DNA of 5,724 nucleotides from Sulfurimonadaceae bacterium (GTDB lineage: Bacteria; Campylobacterota; Campylobacteria; Campylobacterales; Sulfurimonadaceae): positions 1 to 5,724 of the forward strand of contig JAUWRZ010000159.1 of NCBI GenBank assembly GCA_030610325.1, written 5' to 3'. Shown piece by piece: positions 1 to 5,724 of this stretch. The notes beneath the pieces are model-generated. The model was not told the origin of the DNA. It did not search any database and worked only from the letters and a program-made list of their open reading frames with translations. Each line of letters starts with the position of its first letter. Position 1 is the first letter of the stretch. The translations under genes were made by a program, and so were the position numbers.

Positions 1-660
1 AGCGTAGAGATCCAGGTCGAACTGCTCATCGCGCAGTATATAGATACCTCCCTGAAAAGAGGCGGCGACATCTTGCAGGGAGTGTGCTTTGATGAGGACA
101 CTGTCTGCGCTGGTATGGACGACATGAGCCTTATACTGGATAGGTACGCTGCGGTAGGTGTTCAACACCTTGATAGAGCCTTTCGCTTTACGGATCTTCT
201 CCAATGCACTGATAGCCAGGTCATCGGGAGGAAGAGTCGATGTCTTTGTCCTTCGCTGTCTGGACTGTTGGGTACTGATCTCGATGATGTCATCAAGTGC
301 CTGACTCACCTGGATGAACTGTTTCCAGCTCCTTGGTTTTGAGAAGAAGGATCTACTGTATTGGTGGATGAAGACCAGAAAAAGACTGGAGAGAAAGCTG
401 TTGATCGTAGCAGAAGCCTTGAGTGTCTTGGAGAGTTTGTTCAGTACCGGCTCAAGTGTTGTCGGCCGGTTTATAAAAAGTGTGTTGTACAAGATCAGTG
501 CCAGACCGGCGGCATCTTTACGTTCAAGGGAGCTCAGACACTGGTTCTTGCATAGCTGCAGAAACGTCTTGACAAAGGTCTGCTTGTACTCTTTGATGTT
601 GAACTTCTCATGTGAGACCTTGGCCAAAACGGCTAAGAGATCAGCTTCTTTATTATCCAT
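1..660 (-). CDS. PilZ-like domain protein, C-terminus cut by the left edge
   Basis: The minus strand is open for exactly 220 codons from the ATG at 660-658 to the window edge, so the stop lies outside. Residues 1-150 are mostly predicted helix with no clear signal peptide. One moderately hydrophobic helix (about 88-106) is interrupted by polar residues and is probably not a membrane span. From about residue 161 the character changes to alternating beta strands (IKVLNTYRSVPIQYKAHVV, then SVLIKAHSLQDVAA, then GGIYILRD). This resembles the PilZ-like domains of Campylobacterota proteins. PilZ domains commonly bind cyclic di-GMP or act as degenerate protein-interaction modules. The classical RxxxR and D/NxSxxG motifs are not obvious in the visible part, so c-di-GMP binding is not shown. 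A GTG two codons upstream (666-664) is an alternative start; an in-frame TAA at 675-673 limits further extension. No strong Shine-Dalgarno precedes either start. The gene lies 67 bp downstream of the small gene on the same strand. That a real gene is present is fairly sure; the domain call is moderate. Confidence 0.7.
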   Translation of the reverse strand, partial: MDNKEADLLAVLAKVSHEKFNIKEYKQTFVKTFLQLCKNQCLSSLERKDAAGLALILYNTLFINRPTTLEPVLNKLSKTLKASATINSFLSSLFLVFIHQYSRSFFSKPRSWKQFIQVSQALDDIIEISTQQSRQRRTKTSTLPPDDLAISALEKIRKAKGSIKVLNTYRSVPIQYKAHVVHTSADSVLIKAHSLQDVAASFQGGIYILRDEQFDLDLYA

Positions 661-727
661 GTTCACTACTGTTTATTGAATTGATGATCGTGTGTTGGGG
701 TGATAATACTTTAGATGCTCTAAGAGT

Positions 728-934
728 CTACTTAGAGTCAGGCCTCCCGGCAGAGAGCTGCTCTTCTCTTAACGCATCATGAGCAAGCTGACGGACCCAG
801 TCGTTGAACTTGATGTCGTTGCGTGTACAATACGCGCCAAACAGCTGTAGCTCCTCGATCGTCAGCATCATCTCGATCTCTTTGAGCGTCTCTGTCCCCG
901 ATAGTGACTCGATTGTCTTGATAGTTGATTCCAT
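728..934 (-). CDS. small conserved-looking hypothetical protein, 68 aa
   Basis: This is a complete short reading frame from ATG (934-932) to TAG (730-728). I do not recognise the family. The protein is acidic and soluble, without signal peptide or membrane segment. The stretch from about residue 23 to 56 (LTIEELQLFGAYCTRN, then DWVRQLAHDALREE) reads like two amphipathic helices joined by a short turn. This layout is vaguely like the helices of ribbon-helix-helix or other small regulatory proteins, but no beta strand typical of that fold is evident. Two consecutive ATG codons at residues 22-23 (from position 871 downwards) are a possible alternative start, preceded by a purine-rich AAAGAGAT. 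For the longer start the only Shine-Dalgarno-like bases (AGGG near 947-950) sit about 12 nt away. It is probably the first gene of a unit with the PilZ-like gene and is divergent from the ABM gene. Codon-level plausibility and the gap it fills between two genes support it being real. Confidence 0.55.
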   Translation of the reverse strand: MESTIKTIESLSGTETLKEIEMMLTIEELQLFGAYCTRNDIKFNDWVRQLAHDALREEQLSAGRPDSK

Positions 935-940
935 AAAGAC

Positions 941-946
941 ATTTTA
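941..946 (-). promoter_or_regulatory. candidate -10 box (TAAAAT) for the small minus-strand gene
   Basis: Read on the minus strand, TAAAAT matches five of six bases of the sigma70 -10 consensus. It ends six bases before the ATG at 934, so a normal start site would fall at or next to the first base of that codon, giving a leaderless or near-leaderless mRNA. AATAAT at 959-954 is an alternative that would leave a short leader. No good -35 is seen for either. Confidence 0.3.
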
Positions 947-962
947 CCCTAACATTATTTTG

Positions 963-976
963 TTTTTTGATAAGAT
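963..976 (+). promoter_or_regulatory. candidate promoter for the ABM-domain gene and hrpB
   Basis: A T run (963-968) followed by GA and the -10-like hexamer TAAGAT (971-976) fits the Campylobacterota sigma70 pattern, in which T-rich DNA just upstream of the -10 replaces a conserved -35. The base positions 17 bp upstream (948-953) do not resemble TTGACA. Transcription would start near 983, leaving a leader of about 26 nt before the ATG at 1009. The spacer is shared with the divergent small gene. Confidence 0.45.
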
Positions 977-997
977 GACAGCTACAAGATCCCCAGT

Positions 998-1002
998 AAA
1001 GG
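998..1002 (+). promoter_or_regulatory. ribosome binding site of the ABM-domain gene
   Basis: AAAGG lies six bases upstream of the ATG at 1009, a good Shine-Dalgarno at normal spacing. It supports this start for the downstream gene. Confidence 0.6.
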
Positions 1003-1008
1003 TTTAGC

Positions 1009-1536
1009 ATGATCATAAATGAGATCTCTATCACTCCAAAAGAGGAAGAGAAGAGAGCAGTACTTGCGCTCTTGGTCGACTTTATCAAAGTAGTCCGGAA
1101 AGAGCGCGGCTGTAAGTCAGCTGAGCTTTACACTCTCTATGAACAAGATGGCGATCTGATGGCCAAGAGTGGCTGGAAAGATGAGGCGGCTTACCTGGCG
1201 CATCAAGAAGGTAAAGCATCTCAGACCTTTCATGATGAGTCTGCCAGCCTTGTCGAGACGCTGCAGAGCAGGATGCTCATGCATGTTGTCATAGAGAACG
1301 AACAGCATCCGCTGGATGATATCTATGACGCGGTCTATGACCTCTCACTCTCCATACCTTTTGCCGGACCTACGACGAAAAAGATCTTGGACAAAGTCCA
1401 TATGAGAGAGGTAGGAAAAGGTTTTATGATCGGGTTCAATCCATTTTATCCACGCAGGACACTTGGCTTTATCGGTAAGAAAAGCAGTGAGTACCTGGAG
1501 AAGAAGACCGGCATCGACCACCATAAAGTATTCTAG
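1009..1536 (+). CDS. ABM-like domain protein with an unassigned C-terminal half, 175 aa
   Basis: Residues 1-98 follow the pattern of the antibiotic biosynthesis monooxygenase (ABM) dimeric ferredoxin-like fold: strand 2-8, helix 11-31, GC turn at 34-35, strands 37-44 and 49-56 ending in the typical Trp (W56), helix 57-66 with H65, and a last strand near 91-98. ABM proteins include small monooxygenases and heme-degrading enzymes, but many members have no known reaction, so no substrate can be given. Single ABM domains are usually about 90-110 residues. This protein carries about 77 further residues (99-175), including a Pro/Gly-rich SIPFAGPTT segment, a GFMIGFNPFYPRRTLGFIG segment and a basic tail, which I do not recognise. 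There is no signal peptide, so a cytoplasmic location is likely. The start is backed by AAAGG six bases upstream. The hrpB gene begins 22-34 bp after the stop on the same strand with no terminator between, so the two are probably co-transcribed, although no functional link is known to me. Confidence 0.85.
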   Translation: MIINEISITPKEEEKRAVLALLVDFIKVVRKERGCKSAELYTLYEQDGDLMAKSGWKDEAAYLAHQEGKASQTFHDESASLVETLQSRMLMHVVIENEQHPLDDIYDAVYDLSLSIPFAGPTTKKILDKVHMREVGKGFMIGFNPFYPRRTLGFIGKKSSEYLEKKTGIDHHKVF

Positions 1537-1570
1537 TCATCATCTTCACCGACGGTAAGTGTTTAAGCGG

Positions 1571-4114
1571 ATGATACCCCACCTTCCCATCTATGAGGTG
1601 CTTCCTGAGATAAAGGTGGCACTCTCAGACTCTACCCGTGTTGTCTTGCAGGCACCGCCGGGTGCAGGTAAGACGACCATGGTCCCCCTTGCGCTACTGG
1701 ATGAGAGTTGGCTTGATGGTAGACTCATCATCATGCTCGAACCCCGTCGTCTGGCTGCACGTAATGCTGCAGCAAGGATGGCTTCTCTTTTAGGAGAGAA
1801 GGCCGGTGAGACGGTAGGCTACCAGATCAAGATGGAGCGTTGTCTCTCAAAAAAGACAAAGATCCTGGTCGTGACAGAGGGCATCCTCACTCGTAGGTTG
1901 CAGTCTGACCCCGCTCTGGAAGATGTGGCTCTGGTCATCTTTGATGAGTTTCATGAACGAAGCCTCCATGCAGACCTTTCGCTGGCACTTGCTTTACAGT
2001 CACAGGAACTTTTACGGCCAGAGCTTAGATTGCTTGTGATGTCAGCTACCCTTGCCACTACGTCCATATCTGACCTGCTTGATGATGCTCCCATCATAAC
2101 AAGTGAGGGGAAAAGTTTCCCTGTTCATACTACTTATCTTGACCCAAGGACCCCGCAACTTGACAGGAAAAGCTTGAATGTACGTCTGAGTAGTGTCGTT
2201 ATGGAGGCCTTAGATCAGGAGCAGGGAAGCATATTGGTCTTTCTTCCCGGTGCACGGGAGATAAGAGCATTACAAAGAAGTCTGGAGGGGCTTCTCTCAA
2301 AAGTGACCATGACAACGGTAGTAGTCGCACCTCTATATGGAGCCTTGAGCAAGGCAGAACAAGATAGTGCCATCTTACCTGCAAAAGAGGGGAAGAGGAA
2401 AGTCGTGCTTGCGACCAATATCGCAGAGACGAGTCTGACCATCGAAGGTATCACGATGGTCATCGACTCCGGACTTGAGAGAGTATCGCTCTTTGATGCA
2501 GGTTCGGGCATGGATCGTCTGGTCACTATGCCCATTACCGAGGACTCGGCTACTCAGCGTTGTGGACGTGCAGGGCGACTTGGACCCGGACGCTGTATTC
2601 GGTTATGGCATAAGGGCAGGGCCTTGATCAGGCATACTCGAGCCGAACTGCTTAGTGCGGATCTCTCATCGATGATGCTGGAGCTGGCACAGTGGGGTAT
2701 CAAGGAGCCTGCAGAACTTAGATGGCTGGACCTTCCGCCGAAAAAAGCAGTCGGACATGCGCTGGAGTTGCTAAAAGAGCTGTTGATGCTCTCTGCTGAG
2801 GGAGTGATCACAAAGCACGGAGAAGCGGCTCTGGCTCTTGGTCTGCATCCCCGATTGGCACACATGCTACTAAAAGCGCAGGCTCTTGGTCACGCCCATG
2901 AAGGTGCGCTTCTCGCCGCACTATTGAGTGAGGGGGATATCTTTCGCTCCTCACGCTCTTCAGACATAGTCGAGCGACTACGTATCTTGGATGAAAGATC
3001 CTTTGGGCACACTTCAGTCGACAGGGGGAAAGCGCAACGTGTACTGGAGCAGGCTCATCGCTTTGGACAGAGACTGGGGAGAGCGAAGCGTGATGTGGCT
3101 AAGGCCTCATTGGATACTGAGATCATCGGGGTGCTTTTAGGCTTTGCTTATCCTGATCGTATCGCAAGATGCAGAGGAGCTAAGCAACGGCGTTATCTGC
3201 TCAGTGGTGGGAAAGGTGCTATCTTGGACCTGGAGAGTGAGCAGTTTGGCAGGGAGTTCCTGGCAGTAGCTGAGCTTGATGGAGCGAAGCAGGAAGCCCG
3301 GATCTATCTGGCAGCAGATATCACGCTTGCGCAGATAGAGCACTACTTCTTTGAGCAGATACGTGAAGAGGTCTCAGTAAGCTGGAACACAGAGCATGCC
3401 CGTGTAGAGTCTCGGGTCAAGACGAGCTTTTTACAGCTGTTGCTTGAGGAGAGACAGAGTAGCAAGGCTTCGCCGGAAGCTATTACCTGTACGCTGATGG
3501 AAGGTATTCGCATGCAGGGTCTGGATGCCCTTCCCTGGGCAAAAGAGGACATTCGTCTGCGGCAGAGGGTGACTTTTCTTGATCTGGTAAGGAAAAAAGA
3601 ACCTGGACTTCTTTCAGAGACTGATCTGCCTGACCTCAGTGATGCGTGGCTGTTGGAGAATATGGAAGTGTGGCTACTGCCATACCTTGATGGTATCAGT
3701 GATATAAAGGGATGTCGGCGTCTGGGTATGGGGAAGATACTTGCAGGTATGATAGACTGGGAGCAGAAACAGAAGATCGACGTGTTAGCTCCGGTCTCTA
3801 TCACCGTACCCAGTGGCTCGAAGATAGCCATCGATTATAGTGATCTTGAGAAACCTGTCCTGGCAGTGCGTCTACAGGAGCTGTTTGGTCAAAAAGAGAC
3901 GCCTTCTATCTTAAAAGGCCGATGGAGCTTACTCATCCATCTCCTCTCTCCCGCCCATCGTCCCATGCAGGTCACCTCAGATCTGGAAAGCTTCTGGAGT
4001 GGAGCTTATCATGATGTAAAAAAAGAGCTCAGAGGAAAGTATAAAAAACACTACTGGCCTGATGACCCGTTGACAGCGCAGGCTACGAGTAGGACCAAGA
4101 AGCGTATGAAGTAG
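1571..4114 (+). CDS. hrpB: ATP-dependent RNA helicase HrpB (DEAH/RHA family)
   Basis: This is a full-length HrpB of 847 residues (E. coli HrpB is a little over 800). All helicase motifs are intact: I APPGAGKTT (28-36), Ia LEPRRLAA (56-63), Ib TEGIL (102-106), II DEFH (125-128, the HrpB variant of DEAH), III SAT (158-160), IV LVFLPG (222-227), V TNIAETSLT (282-290) and VI QRCGRAGR (329-336). A helicase-associated region follows (about 360-480), then the HrpB-specific C-terminal region ending in the characteristic WPDDP (829-833) and a basic TSRTKKRMK tail. The family comprises NTP-driven 3'-5' RNA helicases; the cellular role of HrpB itself is poorly defined, and it should not be confused with the type III secretion regulator of the same name. 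A GTG at 1559 gives four more residues. I prefer the ATG at 1571 because homologues usually start just before the LPI(x)xVLP segment, but neither start has a good Shine-Dalgarno, which leaves room for translational coupling to the ABM gene. Sampled 60-base lines are 52-58% GC. Confidence 0.97.
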   Translation: MIPHLPIYEVLPEIKVALSDSTRVVLQAPPGAGKTTMVPLALLDESWLDGRLIIMLEPRRLAARNAAARMASLLGEKAGETVGYQIKMERCLSKKTKILVVTEGILTRRLQSDPALEDVALVIFDEFHERSLHADLSLALALQSQELLRPELRLLVMSATLATTSISDLLDDAPIITSEGKSFPVHTTYLDPRTPQLDRKSLNVRLSSVVMEALDQEQGSILVFLPGAREIRALQRSLEGLLSKVTMTTVVVAPLYGALSKAEQDSAILPAKEGKRKVVLATNIAETSLTIEGITMVIDSGLERVSLFDAGSGMDRLVTMPITEDSATQRCGRAGRLGPGRCIRLWHKGRALIRHTRAELLSADLSSMMLELAQWGIKEPAELRWLDLPPKKAVGHALELLKELLMLSAEGVITKHGEAALALGLHPRLAHMLLKAQALGHAHEGALLAALLSEGDIFRSSRSSDIVERLRILDERSFGHTSVDRGKAQRVLEQAHRFGQRLGRAKRDVAKASLDTEIIGVLLGFAYPDRIARCRGAKQRRYLLSGGKGAILDLESEQFGREFLAVAELDGAKQEARIYLAADITLAQIEHYFFEQIREEVSVSWNTEHARVESRVKTSFLQLLLEERQSSKASPEAITCTLMEGIRMQGLDALPWAKEDIRLRQRVTFLDLVRKKEPGLLSETDLPDLSDAWLLENMEVWLLPYLDGISDIKGCRRLGMGKILAGMIDWEQKQKIDVLAPVSITVPSGSKIAIDYSDLEKPVLAVRLQELFGQKETPSILKGRWSLLIHLLSPAHRPMQVTSDLESFWSGAYHDVKKELRGKYKKHYWPDDPLTAQATSRTKKRMK

Positions 4115-4179
4115 ATGTTTCTCTTGTCGGCTATTATCGTTTGGCACGGTCAAACCTACATACAAGTCATATGGTCATT

Positions 4180-4227
4180 CGTATTGTAATTGTAATAATC
4201 TCGTATTGATGTTATAATAATCTCGTA
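4180..4227 (+). repeat. 22-bp-period tandem repeat in the promoter region, about 2.2 copies
   Basis: Units 4180-4201 and 4202-4223 both begin CGTATTG and end TAATAATCT, differing at 4 of 22 positions, all in the middle. A third partial copy (CGTA, 4224-4227) follows. The longest exact repeat is TAATAATCTCGTA at 4193-4205 and 4215-4227. The period is close to two helical turns, so equivalent bases face the same side of the DNA. The repeat contains the promoter of the AAA/DUF4143 gene. It may be a duplicated promoter or a pair of operator half-sites; which of these is inference. Confidence 0.7.
4190..4218 (+). promoter_or_regulatory. sigma70-type promoter of the AAA/DUF4143 ATPase gene
   Basis: A perfect TATAAT -10 (4213-4218) lies 17 bp downstream of TTGTAA (4190-4195), which matches four of six bases of the -35 consensus. 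Transcription would start near 4225, giving a leader of about 14 nt that carries the ribosome binding site. The promoter is embedded in the 22-bp repeat. The -10-like TGTAAT (4191-4196) in the first unit is the equivalent, weaker hexamer. Confidence 0.65.
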
Positions 4228-4233
4228 AAGGGG
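4227..4233 (+). promoter_or_regulatory. ribosome binding site of the AAA/DUF4143 gene
   Basis: AAAGGGG ends five bases before the ATG at 4239. It is the strongest Shine-Dalgarno in the window and fixes this start. Confidence 0.7.
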
Positions 4234-4238
4234 TTGTC

Positions 4239-5489
4239 ATGATCAAACGAAGACTCTTGCCTGTTCTGCTGGAGATGTTGGAACACTTTAGGATCGTAGC
4301 CATCAATGGTCCCCGCCAATCAGGTAAGACCACTCTTCAAAAAGAGATCGCAAGACTCAAGGATTATGAGTACTACACCTTTGATGATCCGGGTACGTTT
4401 GATACTGCATCTAATGACCCTCAAGGCTTTATCACCTTTATTTCCAAAGAGAGGGTGGCTATTGATGAGGTACAGATGGTACCGGACCTGATCCCGGTCA
4501 TAAAGATGAGTGTCGATGAACACAACAGAAAAGGGATGTATCTGCTTACCGGTTCGTCTGATATGTTTAAAAACGCAAAGATAAAAGAGTCTTTGGCGGG
4601 ACGTATGGTCAGTTTTAACCTTTTTCCTCTCTCCTATGCTGAGATCAATGATAGAGATATAAACATCATCGACAAACTGTTCAGTGCAGAGTTTAACCGT
4701 TTTGATATAAAGTTTGACGAGATCGAGAACGATGTGTTCACAGACGCCGTCATCAATGGAGGCTACCCCGAAGTATATGGACTCTCGCAAAGAGCGAAAA
4801 AAGCTTGGTTTGAGTTCTATATCAAAGCACGGATCACTAAAGATATCTCTACCATCGAAAATGTAGAGTCAGATAAGATCGCTTCATTGGACAGACTGTT
4901 GAAAGTCCTCGTAGGACACATTGGTAAACTGATGAACTATAAAAGTATCTCAAACTCGATCGACATGGCAGATAAGACTGTAGCAAAGTATATTCAGATA
5001 TTAGAAGCACTGTTTATTGTCAAGTCAGTCCCGGCCTACTCAAATAACCAGCTCAAAAGAGTCGTAAAGTCGCCAAAACTATATTTTATAGACAGCGGAT
5101 TGGCCAGTCATCTGCTCAACATTGATAAAGAGGGGGCCATGACTAAACGAGGCGATGTCTATGGAGATCTGGTCGAGAGTTTTGTCTATAGTGAACTTAT
5201 CAAACATCAGAGCTGCTCAGAGACAAGTATAAACATCTATCACTACCGCGACCAACAAAAGAAGGAGGTCGATCTGGTCCTGGAGTCAACTGATGGTGAT
5301 GTCGTTGCCCTGGAGATCAAGTCTGGTTCACGGATAAAACAGGATTATTTTAAGGGGTTAGTAGCTTTGGCGAGGACGATTGATCCCAAAAGGTTTAAAG
5401 GTATCATCCTTTATGGGGGTGATAAAGTACTGCCCTATAAGATAGATGAGTTTACTTTTTGGGCCATACCTCTAAAGATATTTGTATAG
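4239..5489 (+). CDS. AAA family ATPase with DUF4143 C-terminal domain (COG1373 type), 416 aa
   Basis: The N-terminal AAA_14-like ATPase domain shows Walker A GPRQSGKTT (24-32), Walker B VAIDEVQ with D76/E77 (73-79), a sensor LTGSSD (103-108) and LAGRM with R122. The conserved GGYPE (174-178) leads into a linker. A helical, winged-helix-like section (about 233-261) and SPKLYFIDSGLASHLL (278-293) precede the C-terminal DUF4143 part. That part has a conserved GDLVESFVYSEL (309-320), EVDLVLE (343-349) and ALEIKSG (357-363). E313, D345 and E359-x-K361 are arranged like a PD-(D/E)xK nuclease core, but cleavage is not established for the family. Length is typical and the gene appears intact. These proteins are common, patchily distributed and of unknown physiological role. 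The gene has its own promoter and ribosome binding site and no partner on the same strand. Five sampled 60-base lines are 37-42% GC against 52-58% in hrpB, which suggests a separate origin. The family call is firm; a biological role is not known. Confidence 0.93.
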   Translation: MIKRRLLPVLLEMLEHFRIVAINGPRQSGKTTLQKEIARLKDYEYYTFDDPGTFDTASNDPQGFITFISKERVAIDEVQMVPDLIPVIKMSVDEHNRKGMYLLTGSSDMFKNAKIKESLAGRMVSFNLFPLSYAEINDRDINIIDKLFSAEFNRFDIKFDEIENDVFTDAVINGGYPEVYGLSQRAKKAWFEFYIKARITKDISTIENVESDKIASLDRLLKVLVGHIGKLMNYKSISNSIDMADKTVAKYIQILEALFIVKSVPAYSNNQLKRVVKSPKLYFIDSGLASHLLNIDKEGAMTKRGDVYGDLVESFVYSELIKHQSCSETSINIYHYRDQQKKEVDLVLESTDGDVVALEIKSGSRIKQDYFKGLVALARTIDPKRFKGIILYGGDKVLPYKIDEFTFWAIPLKIFV

Positions 5490-5509
5490 CGATCGTCATT
5501 TGTCTAGTC

Positions 5510-5724
5510 TTACAGATTTGGACAATCCTCTTTTTTGACATCGATCTGGAAAAGCTCTGCTTTGGACTTGGCACTGTTGTAGAGGTAAGAGAGGGAGATG
5601 CCGCTGTCAAGGAAACGCTTTGAGGATTGGCAGGTCCCTGCTGTCACGGCCTGACGCATACGCTCATGATCTTCCGCACGAACTGCTTCATCACTTTTGA
5701 CGCCGGTGTTTATCTCATAGACAT
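5510..5724 (-). CDS. C-terminal part of a small, possibly exported protein, cut by the right edge
   Basis: The minus strand is open from the window edge to a TAA at 5512-5510, giving the last 70 residues of a protein whose start lies outside. The visible part begins VYEINTGVKSDEAVRAEDH, continues as a charged helix, then has CQSSKRFLDSGISLSYLYNS and ends in KKEDCPNL. The layout, with a Cys before an (I/F)-D-S-G turn, two beta strands, then a final Cys close to the end, resembles small exported or periplasmic proteins of unknown function in Gammaproteobacteria and Campylobacterota in which the two cysteines could form a disulfide. The missing N-terminus means no signal peptide can be seen, so export is inference. 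It converges on the ATPase gene with only 20 bp between the stops and no visible terminator. The reading frame is likely real; its family is uncertain. Confidence 0.6.
   Translation of the reverse strand, partial: VYEINTGVKSDEAVRAEDHERMRQAVTAGTCQSSKRFLDSGISLSYLYNSAKSKAELFQIDVKKEDCPNL

Noticed and set aside
73..679. Plus-strand open frames of 89, 121 and 64 codons in the left block
   Set aside because: They overlap each other and lie antisense to the uninterrupted 220-codon minus-strand frame, which has the more protein-like sequence; they have no family resemblance.
703..708. TATTAT on the minus strand as a -10 box for the PilZ-like gene
   Set aside because: The hexamer is reasonable but no -35 or T-rich upstream run accompanies it; too weak to annotate, and read-through from the small gene would also explain expression.
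718..737. Inverted repeat CTCTAAG/CTTAGAG overlapping the stop of the small minus-strand gene
   Set aside because: A 7-bp AT-rich stem with a 6-nt loop and no T run downstream on the minus strand; an overlapping alternative hairpin (711-723) exists, so it is probably chance.
777..1088. A 103-codon minus-strand and a 67-codon plus-strand frame around the divergent region
   Set aside because: Both run through the promoter region and overlap better-supported genes; their sequences are low-quality (arginine/aspartate-rich or serine-rich runs) as expected for shadow frames.
4139..4155. Inverted repeat GTTTG/CAAAC with a 7-nt loop after hrpB
   Set aside because: Only five base pairs plus one wobble, low GC and no following T run, so not a convincing intrinsic terminator.
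2199..4165. Several minus-strand open frames of 61-162 codons opposite hrpB and its 3' end
   Set aside because: They are rich in Ser, Pro, Arg and Cys, typical of the antisense of a real gene, and hrpB is intact with every motif present.
4320..4790. A 156-codon minus-strand frame opposite the AAA/DUF4143 gene
   Set aside because: The sense strand encodes the Walker motifs over the same bases; no ribosome binding site or recognisable family on the antisense strand.
5490..5509. Possible bidirectional terminator between the convergent genes
   Set aside because: The 20-bp gap holds only the short palindrome CGATCG and no GC-rich stem with a T run on either strand.

Overview
The window looks like chromosomal DNA from a member of the Campylobacterota, with a Sulfurovum/Sulfurimonas/Sulfuricurvum-type organism most likely. 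The reasons are mid-40s to 50% GC, promoters with a T-rich run followed by a -10 box and no clear -35, and a PilZ-like protein of a style I associate with that phylum. The assignment is inference; no rRNA or other marker gene is present. There are four complete protein genes and two edge-truncated ones. No tRNA, rRNA, CRISPR array or insertion sequence was seen. No gene-free stretch exceeds about 125 bases.

Left block, minus strand: a gene cut by the left edge (1-660, 220 codons visible) has a helical N-terminal region followed by a beta-rich, probably PilZ-like segment. Upstream of it, in the same direction, lies a small 68-residue gene of unknown function (728-934). The two may be co-transcribed.

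Middle block, plus strand: a 74-bp divergent promoter region (935-1008) separates the left block from a 175-residue protein. Its N-terminal half looks like an ABM (antibiotic biosynthesis monooxygenase) ferredoxin-like domain, and its C-terminal half is unrecognised. A short gap follows, then a full-length HrpB-type DEAH-family RNA helicase (1571-4114). These two genes probably form an operon.

Right block: a 124-bp spacer contains a 22-bp-period tandem repeat carrying a good sigma70-type promoter and a strong ribosome binding site. It drives a 416-residue AAA ATPase with a DUF4143-type C-terminal domain (4239-5489). This gene is visibly more AT-rich than hrpB and looks like an accessory gene. 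It converges, with a 20-bp gap, on the 3' end of a minus-strand gene cut by the right edge (5510-5724). The visible C-terminus of that gene has two cysteines and resembles small exported proteins of unknown function.

I found no convincing multi-gene new system. The items most worth following are the promoter-embedded tandem repeat before the AAA/DUF4143 gene, the unassigned C-terminal half of the ABM protein, and the small unidentified protein.
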